Assembly (NCBI GenBank): GCA_028710485.1
Contig: JAQTTZ010000032.1
Coordinates: forward strand, 1 to 36,585
Origin: Bacteriovorax sp.
GTDB taxonomy: Bacteria > Bdellovibrionota > Bacteriovoracia > Bacteriovoracales > Bacteriovoracaceae
Reading direction: 5' to 3'
DNA: 36,585 nt
Part shown: in pieces, positions 1-6,285 of the stretch
Layout: every line of letters starts with the position of its first letter
How positions within the stretch are numbered: the first letter of the stretch is position 1
Translations under genes and position numbers: made by a program
Notes under the pieces: model-generated
Seen by the model: the letters and a program-made list of their open reading frames with translations, nothing else
Told to the model about the DNA's origin: nothing
Databases searched by the model: none

Positions 1-98
1 CCGAGCTAATTATGATCGACTTCTTGTGAAGGTTTTCACCTGGCTTCAAGTTATTAATAATTTGGGGGATATTTTTATCGAATTTTCTGAATTTAAAA

Positions 99-161
99 TG
101 GAGCGGATTACAAGGATTGAACTTGCTACCTTCTCGATGGCAAGCAAACGCTCTACCACTG
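99..161 (-). repeat. Displaced tRNA-Gly 3' fragment (copy 1)
   Basis: This segment matches the intact tRNA-Gly at 6286 from the CCA end through the T arm, anticodon loop and into the D loop, 59 of 63 positions by hand alignment. One mismatch is in the T-arm junction and three are in the anticodon stem. Beyond 161 the similarity stops, so the 5' acceptor strand is missing and it cannot be a working tRNA. It is best read as the outermost attachment-site remnant left when DNA integrated at the 3' end of tRNA-Gly. Confidence 0.85.
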
Positions 162-192
162 CTACGAATTTATGTATATTCTCATAAAATAG

Positions 193-230
193 TTCCTATT
201 ATCTAGATACCGCTTATTCTCCTCAGAAAT
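193..230 (+). repeat. Cassette left-end repeat, copy 1
   Basis: The first 26 bases match 2644-2669 with two mismatches, centred on the palindrome ATCTAGAT followed by ACCG. After it a looser T/C-rich run and AGAAAT are also shared. It sits 94 bases inside the tRNA fragment, against 86 in cassette B. A recombinase arm site is the likeliest role, by inference. Confidence 0.6.
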
Positions 231-430
231 AGATTTTTCGTTTTAGAATTTTTTATGATCAAAATTTATGTTTCGATTGTTAAATTCAGAGCTTTTGCTT
301 AAAACAAGCATTAGTTGGGATATGAAAATGGTATTGGTGACAAATGGAAAGCTTCGTAATTCAAGCTAGTTGCCTGTCTTGGAAATCATGGTATCTTAAT
401 TTTAGTTAAAGCTTAGGTCGGAGAAAAATT
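231..430. other. AT-rich leader of cassette A
   Basis: There is no convincing gene here. The stretch is AT-rich and should hold the promoter of the small-protein/PIN pair, but I could not pick out a clear -35/-10 pair or an inverted-repeat operator. A ribosome binding site GGAG at 420-423 serves the gene at 431. Confidence 0.4.
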
Positions 431-616
431 ATGAGTAATAACGAAGAAAAATCAGCAGGACAATTAATGAGAGAAGAGTTTTGGGAAAAAAAGAAAAAAC
501 TAAAAGCTTCTCCTGAACTACTGGCAAGATTTAAGAAAAAAGAAAAAAATTCTTCAAAGGAAGAATCACCTATTAAGAAAGTTGCTCGCCCTAATTCCCC
601 TGAAACAGGAATATAA
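431..616 (+). CDS. Small basic protein, candidate antitoxin of a PIN pair
   Basis: This 61-residue protein is highly charged and Lys/Glu-rich, with no signal peptide or membrane segment. The middle is predicted helical (residues 8-40) and the Lys/Ser/Pro-rich tail looks disordered. GGAG lies 7 bases before the ATG. Its TAA overlaps the ATG of the PIN gene by one base (TAATG), so the two are translationally coupled. A small charged protein just upstream of a PIN nuclease is the usual antitoxin position, but I recognise no DNA-binding fold, so this role is inferred from position only. Confidence 0.65.
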   Translation: MSNNEEKSAGQLMREEFWEKKKKLKASPELLARFKKKEKNSSKEESPIKKVARPNSPETGI

Positions 617-1347
617 TGAAAATTAAAATTTCTGAGCTAGAAAGACTGATTCAATCCCATCCAGAGCTTAAAAAAGGATGCATCGTTGATACAAATATAG
701 TTTTCGCCTTTTCATTTCCACTTGATACTTTTAACGAGTGGGCAGAAGAAGTTGTAAGCACTTTACACAAACTCAATATCCCAATTTATACAAATCTAAA
801 TGTTCGCTCTGAGTTTATTGATCTCAATCGTAGGGTGATGATTCCTGAGGGACTAGTTGATTTTTACGATGAGATTGACGGCTCTTTTGATGAAGGTACT
901 GTCATTGCAAAGCTGAAATCATTAAAAACAAGAAAAAGAAAAGCAGAAGATGAAGGAAGAACTTTTAAGTTGAGTGATTCGGAAATCAAACAATATAGTG
1001 AACTTCTTAATCGCATTCCTTGGGTAGATGGAGAAAGTAACTGGACACTTTTTTGTCGTGATTATTTTGCTCCATATATTGATGACGTTTGGGAGAGAGC
1101 CGTTAAGCGAATGAAAATCAATTTTCTTGGCACAAGGGAAATCGAAAGCAAAGAGTTTTTCGAGAAACATCCATCATGGGAAAACATGGTAAAGATTGTT
1201 GGATTGTCTGGGCTTGGTTCTTCTGATGCTATGATCGTAAATCTCTTTCAGGAATCAAAGATCCCGCTGATGATTACGGCCGATGTTGCTGTGAAAAATA
1301 TGTTATTGGAATTTATGACTTCAGAGAATTTCGTGCTTGCTCCATAA
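616..1347 (+). CDS. PIN-domain nuclease, candidate toxin
   Basis: This 243-residue protein has the acidic residues of a PIN-fold ribonuclease in order: VDTN (D25) at the end of the first strand, RSEF (E66), SSDA (D204) and TAD (D223). PIN toxins are usually about 130-150 residues. Here a charged helical insert of roughly 90 residues (about 90-185) separates the two halves of the active site, as in larger PIN families associated with toxin-antitoxin pairs. It overlaps the upstream small gene by one base. Metal-dependent RNA cleavage is expected from the fold; target and toxicity are unknown. Confidence 0.75.
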   Translation: MKIKISELERLIQSHPELKKGCIVDTNIVFAFSFPLDTFNEWAEEVVSTLHKLNIPIYTNLNVRSEFIDLNRRVMIPEGLVDFYDEIDGSFDEGTVIAKLKSLKTRKRKAEDEGRTFKLSDSEIKQYSELLNRIPWVDGESNWTLFCRDYFAPYIDDVWERAVKRMKINFLGTREIESKEFFEKHPSWENMVKIVGLSGLGSSDAMIVNLFQESKIPLMITADVAVKNMLLEFMTSENFVLAP

Positions 1348-1436
1348 CTTGCAGAGAGCATTAACAAGTTTTCTCAAAGAATGTAAAACTTTAAACTATT
1401 AAGTTTAGTGCAGAAATAAAAAATATTTGATATAAA

Positions 1437-2408
1437 ATGTTCATGAAAAATCATCGCTTCATCATGGAAAAATTTTTATCTAAGAATAACTTTCCACCAA
1501 AATCACATTTTAGAACTATTAATCGAAATGACATCGTTGCTTTAGGCGATCTTTTATATGAAGCAGATCTTGGCACAGTTGATGATGAAGGACTTCCGGT
1601 TGAAGACTCAATAAATGAAATTGAAAATACTTTAAGTGGAAAGTATGGGAAATTCCTAGAACGCTCTTCATTTGTTGCTATAGAAAATTCAAAACCTATT
1701 GCCGCTGTACTTTTTACTTTTTATGAAAAAGAATCAATGCCATTGCTTGCTTTTACCATGACTCATCCAAAATATAAAAATAAAGGACTTTGTAAGGATT
1801 TACTACAAGTTGCTTTTACACAACTCGAAAAAAATAACTATCAAAAATGTTTTCTTGCTGTGAATGCAGCTAACCTTCCGGCCGTTGCGGCTTATAAGCG
1901 GGTGGGGTTTGAAATTCGTGAATCAACCAATTTTAACAATATAGCTAAAGATTTTTGGAATACCTATCTTTCACAATTGCCCGAGGGCCAGCTTCATACA
2001 ATAAGTGTAAACAATCCGCTTTTTGTTGAAAGTTCATTTGCTGGTAATGCTCTTATTACAGATGAGTTAATTCAATTGATAATCGAAGGTAAAAAATTTG
2101 CAGGTAGTAGTCTTGTTCAAGATTTTAAAACGGTAGGAGATCCATTACCTAGAGTCGGTAATTTTTGGATTGCCCTGGATAAAAATGAAGAGCCGAAATG
2201 CATTTTGAAGACAGTTCGAACAGAGATAAATAAATTCAATAATATTACAGAGGAAATTACTAAGGCGGAAGGCGAAGGTGATTGCACTATTAGATATTGG
2301 AAACAGGTACATCAAGAGATCTATACGCCATTTTTAGAACAATGGGGTATTGAGGATTTGAATGAGACAGAAGTCATTACAGAGTTTTTTGAAGTTGTTT
2401 TTAAATAA
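1437..2408 (+). CDS. GNAT acetyltransferase-ASCH domain fusion
   Basis: Residues about 25-170 form a GNAT N-acetyltransferase domain: the acetyl-CoA loop is visible as KYKNKGLCKDLL, and NAANLPAVAAYKRVGF is the usual motif B. Residues about 195-323 match the ASCH/YqfB (DUF984) RNA-binding-like family, with LITDELIQLIIEGKK, a GNFWIALD strand and an EGEGDCTIRYWKQVH segment. Each half is normally a separate protein. The start is uncertain: ATGs occur at 1437, 1443 and 1464 and none has a strong ribosome site. Substrate is unknown. It is the last gene of cassette A. Confidence 0.75.
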   Translation: MFMKNHRFIMEKFLSKNNFPPKSHFRTINRNDIVALGDLLYEADLGTVDDEGLPVEDSINEIENTLSGKYGKFLERSSFVAIENSKPIAAVLFTFYEKESMPLLAFTMTHPKYKNKGLCKDLLQVAFTQLEKNNYQKCFLAVNAANLPAVAAYKRVGFEIRESTNFNNIAKDFWNTYLSQLPEGQLHTISVNNPLFVESSFAGNALITDELIQLIIEGKKFAGSSLVQDFKTVGDPLPRVGNFWIALDKNEEPKCILKTVRTEINKFNNITEEITKAEGEGDCTIRYWKQVHQEIYTPFLEQWGIEDLNETEVITEFFEVVFK

Positions 2409-2460
2409 TTTTTTTTGGAAATAAATTTATACTGATAATTATCTAACTCAATCGAATGAC

Positions 2461-2557
2461 AATTAGAACACTTCTACTATTCTATCCATTTTGAATGATT
2501 TTCTATCCATTTCAGAATTAATTTTTTCGATAAATGTGAATGATCTCAGAGACTAAA
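2461..2557 (+). repeat. Cassette right-end repeat, copy 1
   Basis: These 97 bases align without gaps to 6189-6285, 82 of 97 identical by hand count. Both end directly at the CCA of a tRNA-Gly sequence. Inside is a direct repeat TTCTATCCATT at 2480-2490 and 2501-2511, 21 bp apart, which places both copies on the same face of the helix. This is the arrangement expected of recombinase or accessory-factor binding sites. Confidence 0.75.
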
Positions 2558-2618
2558 TGGAGCGGATTACAAGGATTGAACTTGCGACCTTCTCGATGGC
2601 AACGAGACGCTCTTCCAC
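2558..2618 (-). repeat. Displaced tRNA-Gly 3' fragment (copy 2)
   Basis: The first 56 bases (2558-2613) are identical to the CCA end, T arm, anticodon arm and part of the D arm of the intact tRNA-Gly at 6286. Similarity fades over the next five bases and the acceptor 5' strand is absent. It is the junction between the two cassettes. Identity with the intact gene is higher than for copy 1, which suggests a younger insertion. Confidence 0.88.
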
Positions 2619-2643
2619 ACCTATACTTCACTCTAAAAGCAAT

Positions 2644-2683
2644 TTCCTATAATCTAGATACCGGTTATTTTTTTTCAAATTAG
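2644..2683 (+). repeat. Cassette left-end repeat, copy 2
   Basis: The first 26 bases match 193-218 with two mismatches and contain AATCTAGATACCGG. A T-rich stretch and TTAGAAAT follow, as in copy 1. No third copy is seen beyond the intact tRNA, as expected for an unoccupied side. Confidence 0.6.
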
Positions 2684-2757
2684 AAATTATCTTAGATATA
2701 TTTTGTTACATGAGGGACAAATGATATTGTCGTAATTACATTTGGTTACGTTCAGGG

Positions 2758-2786
2758 AATATACAAAACTTCCCGGTTTGTATATT
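2758..2786. promoter_or_regulatory. Inverted repeat in cassette B leader
   Basis: AATATACAAA (2758-2767) is the inverse of TTTGTATATT (2777-2786). Outside it TTCAGG (2751-2756) can pair with CCTGAA, and GTTAC with GTAAC, so a larger structure is possible. No T-run follows, so it is not a typical terminator. It may be a second operator or a structured cassette end. Confidence 0.35.
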
Positions 2787-2842
2787 ACCTCGGGTAACTA
2801 CCTGAATCTTAAGTCTTTCGGATACTTGATTATTGAAGCCAT

Positions 2843-2878
2843 TTGATATATACTAATGTTTGACTTGGTATATATCAA
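2843..2878. promoter_or_regulatory. vapBC operator (inverted repeat)
   Basis: TTGATATATAC (2843-2853) and GTATATATCAA (2868-2878) form a perfect 11-bp inverted repeat with a 14-bp spacer. It ends 18 bases before the vapB ATG. VapB-type antitoxins with the AbrB-like fold bind such repeats together with VapC to repress their own promoter, so this is the expected autoregulatory site. The role is inferred from position and symmetry. Confidence 0.65.
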
Positions 2879-2896
2879 TAAGTGAAGGGGGTTAAA

Positions 2897-3145
2897 ATGT
2901 CAGCTGCAAAAGAAACAACTTTATTTATGAATGGCCGCAGCCAGTCTCTTAGAATTCCTCATGAAATGAGACTTATTGGAGAAAAGGCAAAGATTCAAAA
3001 GATTGGAAATATGCTTATTGTTACTGAAGCAGATTATGAAAATCCTTTTCTTGCCCTTGATCTTGCTCAAAGTTTAATCTCAGATGATTTTATGAAAGAT
3101 GGGCGTGATCTTAAATCGATCCAAGAAAGAGAAGACCTTGAATGA
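2897..3145 (+). CDS. vapB: VapB-like antitoxin
   Basis: This 82-residue protein starts with the swapped-hairpin AbrB/VapB DNA-binding pattern: TTLFMNGRSQSLRIPHEM, then KIQKIGNMLIVTEAD. The C-terminal half is the acidic segment expected to wrap VapC. The ATG at 2897 has AAGGGGG at 2885-2891, whereas an in-frame GTG at 2882 has nothing, so I use 2897. It overlaps vapC by four bases (ATGA). It should neutralise VapC and repress the pair through the inverted repeat just upstream. Confidence 0.85.
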   Translation: MSAAKETTLFMNGRSQSLRIPHEMRLIGEKAKIQKIGNMLIVTEADYENPFLALDLAQSLISDDFMKDGRDLKSIQEREDLE

Positions 3146-3576
3146 TCTACCTGCTTGATACAAATACATTGATTGCGCTTTTTCACAGAAGAGAGCCGAC
3201 CAATACTTACCTTAGGACAAAAAAGCCTGAAAATCTTTTTTTATCCGGTGTAACGATAGGTGAAATCTTTTATGGAATTGAGAAGAGTTCTTTTGAGAGC
3301 ATCGCTAAAAATCGGGTAGCAAGGGAAGCTATTATGACCCAGTTTCAGCACGTCTATACGGATCAGTCTATCTCAGAAGAGTACGGAAAAATTAAAGCAG
3401 AGCTGTCTGCGAGCAAAAGCTATAGTCCTAATAATGAAAATGATATTTGGATAGCTGCTCATGCGAGAGCAAAATCTTATATATTAGTTACTGAAAATCT
3501 TAAAGACTTTCAGAGTATTCAGGGATTATCTATTGAGTGTTGGGCTGATAATCCTATTAAAGTCATTCAGACGTAA
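3142..3576 (+). CDS. vapC: VapC-like PIN toxin ribonuclease
   Basis: At 144 residues it has the normal VapC length and PIN active-site residues: LLDTN (D6), TIGEIFYG (E41), NDIWIAAHA (D101) and VTEN (E118, in the place often held by Asp). VapC enzymes are magnesium-dependent ribonucleases that cut tRNA or rRNA. The ATGA overlap couples it to vapB. It lies at the start of cassette B, where it could stabilise the cassette by post-segregational killing. The target RNA cannot be read from sequence. Confidence 0.85.
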   Translation: MIYLLDTNTLIALFHRREPTNTYLRTKKPENLFLSGVTIGEIFYGIEKSSFESIAKNRVAREAIMTQFQHVYTDQSISEEYGKIKAELSASKSYSPNNENDIWIAAHARAKSYILVTENLKDFQSIQGLSIECWADNPIKVIQT

Positions 3577-3603
3577 AAAAATATCTCTACAATAGAGATT
3601 CAA

Positions 3604-3630
3604 AGCAAGAAAAAATCTTGCTAAATTTTT
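3604..3630 (+). terminator. Terminator after vapC
   Basis: AGCAAGA and TCTTGCT form a 7-bp stem with an A5 loop, followed by AAATTTTT. A second small hairpin, ATCTCTA/TAGAGAT, lies just before it at 3583-3599. Together they would separate vapBC from the lipoprotein gene. Confidence 0.5.
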
Positions 3631-3676
3631 CTTCTGTAACTAATATATAAAAAAGCAATAGGGAGAGAGAGGTTTC

Positions 3677-5152
3677 ATTCATAACAAAACAATCCTTTGG
3701 TTCGCAATCTGTTTATCACTTCATATATTGTGTGGATGTTCACAAGTCCCTTTACATCAAAAAATAGTTGAACTAAATCTTTTAAAGATAGAGCCTCTCA
3801 AATCACCAGAACTTTCTTCATTCCCCTTGGCGGAAAAAACTCTTTTATTTGACTCTAAAAAAATAAGAAACAAAAATATCGATTTTGACCTCAATGGAAA
3901 TTTAATGTTACCTCCCGGTGACTATATTATACCGGTAATGACTTATTGTATGAATCATAGTGGGTCTAGTCCCGATGCTCATTCGTACACATTAAGTAAG
4001 CTTGAAGGAAGCAGGGCCCAGGTCATCCGAGAGTTGAATTTAATGGCCCCATTAAAATTCAGCGTAGAAGATATTCAGATTACATCGTGGAGTATTCAAG
4101 CGGGACTTTCTTATGAGGAAATGACAAAGATTAGCCAAAATGTCGTAGATCTCATCTTGCGAAAATATAAAGAAGAGTTAAAAGAGTCTTATCTCAAGAT
4201 CGCCGAGAAAAAATGGAATGCTTTGGCGAACTCAACTCAAGGAATCATGCCAGATTTTAACGAAGCATCAAATCAGGTTATCGACAATCTTGGTGAAGTC
4301 GGAATTAAAATTAATGACTATAGAAAATTTAAAACTGAGCTGAGTGAAATTGGACATAATTATCAAGAACTAAGTAAAATGATTCAAACTTCTGGCAGAT
4401 TATCGCGAACGAAAAAAAATGAAACACCATGGTCAATAATTTCGCCAAATGTTTATGCTCGATTTATTACGGACGGGCATTTTAATCAAATTGTCTTTTT
4501 GCAGATCAAAGTAACTCAAGAAGCTCAACAACGAAAAATTAATTCAATTACTGATGAAAGAGTATTGGTCGATATAGGATCATTAATTGGTAATCCTAAT
4601 GATAAGAATGTTCAGCCATTATCTTTTTCAATGTTTTTAAACTCTCAAGGTGTTTGGGCTGTTCCTGTTTTAATAGAATCTCCAGTTGCAGCAGGATTGA
4701 TATTAGCGGCTATCATTGCAGCTCAAAAAATTAACTGGGATTCTTTTTTTGATTTGTATGATTATTTAAAAGATTCTAAATCAAAGGAAATTCGAAATGA
4801 AATTGACAAAGGGCTTCGGGCTTTGCAGGAAGCGCACGATGAGCTTGAAAAAGAATTAAAAGAAGTCGGAATAATTTCAGGCAAAACGAAAGATACTACA
4901 AAAAAAGAAAAGAATCCAACACGAGAATACGAAAAGGCAGGAGGGGACAAAGAACTAGAAGAAGATTTTAATAAGTTGCCTGGTATTCGGATAAAACCAC
5001 CGGACGGCATTGAGTATAAAGTAATTTCCAATGATTCAAAAGCAATTAAACGTCTTAGAGATGGGGACAAACCTCCTACGTTAGAAATTCAGCCTTTAAA
5101 GGATTCTACTAAGTATTTTCATAAATTAAGAGTAAAGGTAAGGTACAAATGA
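3677..5152 (+). CDS. Lipoprotein with toxin-like C-terminus
   Basis: Read from an ATT at 3677 (ribosome site GAGAGAGG at 3665-3672), the protein starts with a basic-hydrophobic signal ending LCGC|SQ, a good lipobox with the second Cys lipidated. A TTG at 3728 would leave only MCGC and lacks a ribosome site. An N-terminal segment (LPPGDYIIPVMTYCMNH, later EDIQITSWSIQAGL) resembles a family of secreted proteins with a YCL..G signature. A hydrophobic stretch (VAAGLILAAIIAA) and a charged coiled-coil region follow. The last 75 residues (PPDGIEYKVISN, PTLEIQPL, LRVKVRYK) recall C-terminal domains of polymorphic toxins. Toxin activity is inferred. The stop overlaps the next gene. Confidence 0.6.
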   Translation: MHNKTILWFAICLSLHILCGCSQVPLHQKIVELNLLKIEPLKSPELSSFPLAEKTLLFDSKKIRNKNIDFDLNGNLMLPPGDYIIPVMTYCMNHSGSSPDAHSYTLSKLEGSRAQVIRELNLMAPLKFSVEDIQITSWSIQAGLSYEEMTKISQNVVDLILRKYKEELKESYLKIAEKKWNALANSTQGIMPDFNEASNQVIDNLGEVGIKINDYRKFKTELSEIGHNYQELSKMIQTSGRLSRTKKNETPWSIISPNVYARFITDGHFNQIVFLQIKVTQEAQQRKINSITDERVLVDIGSLIGNPNDKNVQPLSFSMFLNSQGVWAVPVLIESPVAAGLILAAIIAAQKINWDSFFDLYDYLKDSKSKEIRNEIDKGLRALQEAHDELEKELKEVGIISGKTKDTTKKEKNPTREYEKAGGDKELEEDFNKLPGIRIKPPDGIEYKVISNDSKAIKRLRDGDKPPTLEIQPLKDSTKYFHKLRVKVRYK

Positions 5153-5640
5153 AAGAAAAATCGGATTTCGTTAAAGGTGTTCTTAGGGAGCGTTGGAAAA
5201 CTCCTATCATGCATAACGACCAGTTGTGGCTTCATTTTATTCTACAAACAATAACAGGAATTCACTTTTTTTTTACCCTAGATCAAGAAGAAGAAATTCA
5301 TATAATGACGATTGATAGCGGAACACCATACAGATTCACAGATGAATCTTTAGGGTACCATTGTATTGGAAGATATTTTAGGACAAAAAAACCTTTTAAT
5401 TCTAAAATTAAAAGATGTTCAACTTGGAAGCTTTGGAACACTTCTTTTATCTTAGATTTGGAAACAGGAAATGCGTTGTCTGGATATGCTAAAAAAAGAG
5501 ATAAAAATTATTTTGAATATTTAATTTCCTCACAAGATGAGTACATTGAATTTGTAACACCTACTCCTCCTGTGTGGGAGCTTCGTAAAAATGTGAAAAT
5601 TGATAAATTGATAAATGAATACGTAAAAAAAGCACTTTAA
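5149..5640 (+). CDS. Hypothetical protein, candidate immunity partner
   Basis: This 163-residue soluble protein has no signal peptide and no family I recognise. It is aromatic-rich (LWLHFILQ, IHFFFTL, STWKLWNTSF). Its ATG overlaps the stop of the lipoprotein gene in ATGA, so the two are co-translated. A small cytoplasmic gene directly behind a secreted protein with a toxin-like C-terminus is the classic immunity position. The coupling is seen; the immunity role is inferred and could be wrong if the upstream protein is not a toxin. Confidence 0.6.
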   Translation: MKEKSDFVKGVLRERWKTPIMHNDQLWLHFILQTITGIHFFFTLDQEEEIHIMTIDSGTPYRFTDESLGYHCIGRYFRTKKPFNSKIKRCSTWKLWNTSFILDLETGNALSGYAKKRDKNYFEYLISSQDEYIEFVTPTPPVWELRKNVKIDKLINEYVKKAL

Positions 5641-5703
5641 AAATAAGAGTGAGTAGCATTTGCCTATTAAATTAAAAAAGATATATATGAGCAGAGGGCC
5701 AGT

Positions 5704-6150
5704 ATGAACTCAAGTCTGAAAATAGTTCCAATGATAAACAGCGATCTTGAGGAGGCTTTCATATTTTATAAAGTATCACTTGAAGATGTTATCGCTAAGA
5801 CTTTTGGATGGAATGAAGAATTTCAAAGGAGCAGGTTCTTTAATCAATATCAACTTAATTGGTTTTACTGGATTAAGACAGATTCTCAACGTGTAGGTTA
5901 CATTTGCTTTTGGCAATCTGACTTAGAAATTCATGTCTCGTTAATAATTATAGTCCCAGAAAAACAAAGACATTCATATGGCCGACAGATAATGCTTCAC
6001 TTGCATAACCAAGCTCGCGAATCCGGTCGCAAGATTACTCTCTCTTCATTTAAAAAGAACGAAGAAGCCATTCGATTTTACGAAACTCTTGGCTATAAGA
6101 TAATTGGAAGTGATGAGAACTTTGTAGATATGGCATTTACAGTTTTATAA
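5704..6150 (+). CDS. GNAT family N-acetyltransferase
   Basis: This 148-residue single-domain protein has the GNAT core: a beta-4 strand VSLIIIVPEKQRHSYGRQIML (acetyl-CoA loop degenerate relative to RxxGxG/A) and the motif B region EEAIRFYETLGYKIIG. The ribosome site is CAGAGGG before the ATG. It closes cassette B, just as a GNAT-containing protein closes cassette A, but the two are not obviously close relatives. Substrate is unknown. Confidence 0.75.
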   Translation: MNSSLKIVPMINSDLEEAFIFYKVSLEDVIAKTFGWNEEFQRSRFFNQYQLNWFYWIKTDSQRVGYICFWQSDLEIHVSLIIIVPEKQRHSYGRQIMLHLHNQARESGRKITLSSFKKNEEAIRFYETLGYKIIGSDENFVDMAFTVL

Positions 6151-6188
6151 CTACTAATTTTCTTTAATTTAAGAATAATCAAAATAAT

Positions 6189-6285
6189 AATTAGAACACT
6201 TCTACCTTTCTAGCCATTTGTGGTGATTTTCTAGCCATTGCAGAATTTTCTTTTTCGAAAAATGTGAATGATTTCAAAGACTAAA
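6189..6285 (+). repeat. Cassette right-end repeat, copy 2
   Basis: This is the gapless partner of 2461-2557 and abuts the CCA end of the intact tRNA-Gly. It contains the direct repeat TTTCTAGCCATT at 6207-6218 and 6228-6239, again exactly 21 bp apart. The T-to-G change is shared by both repeat units (TCTAT in copy 1, TCTAG here), which suggests the two units change together. Confidence 0.75.

Larger units (their letters stand above)
99..2557. mobile_element. tRNA-Gly cassette A (non-autonomous insertion)
   Basis: The block runs from tRNA-Gly fragment copy 1 to the base before copy 2. Its left end has the motif at 193-218 shared with cassette B, and its right end (2461-2557) is a 97-bp sequence also found at the right end of cassette B. 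Cargo is a small basic protein, a PIN nuclease and a GNAT-ASCH fusion, all on the plus strand. No integrase, transposase or resolvase frame lies inside, so mobilisation would need a recombinase in trans. The boundaries are seen in the sequence; mobility is inferred. Confidence 0.7.
2558..6285. mobile_element. tRNA-Gly cassette B (non-autonomous insertion)
   Basis: The block lies between tRNA fragment copy 2 and the intact tRNA-Gly, with the same left-end motif (2644-2669) and right-end repeat (6189-6285) as cassette A. Its cargo, all on the plus strand, is vapB-vapC, a lipoprotein with a toxin-like C-terminus, its overlapping partner gene and a GNAT acetyltransferase. No recombinase is encoded. 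Being next to the intact tRNA, it is probably the most recent insertion. Geometry is seen; mobility is inferred. Confidence 0.7.

Noticed and set aside
1-98. Possible third cassette to the left of fragment copy 1
   Set aside because: The 98 bases before copy 1 do not match the 97-bp right end, so this side looks like the original flank or a different element; too little sequence to decide.
922-1170. Minus-strand frame inside the PIN gene
   Set aside because: It lies in a gene with clear PIN residues and has no ribosome site or recognisable product.
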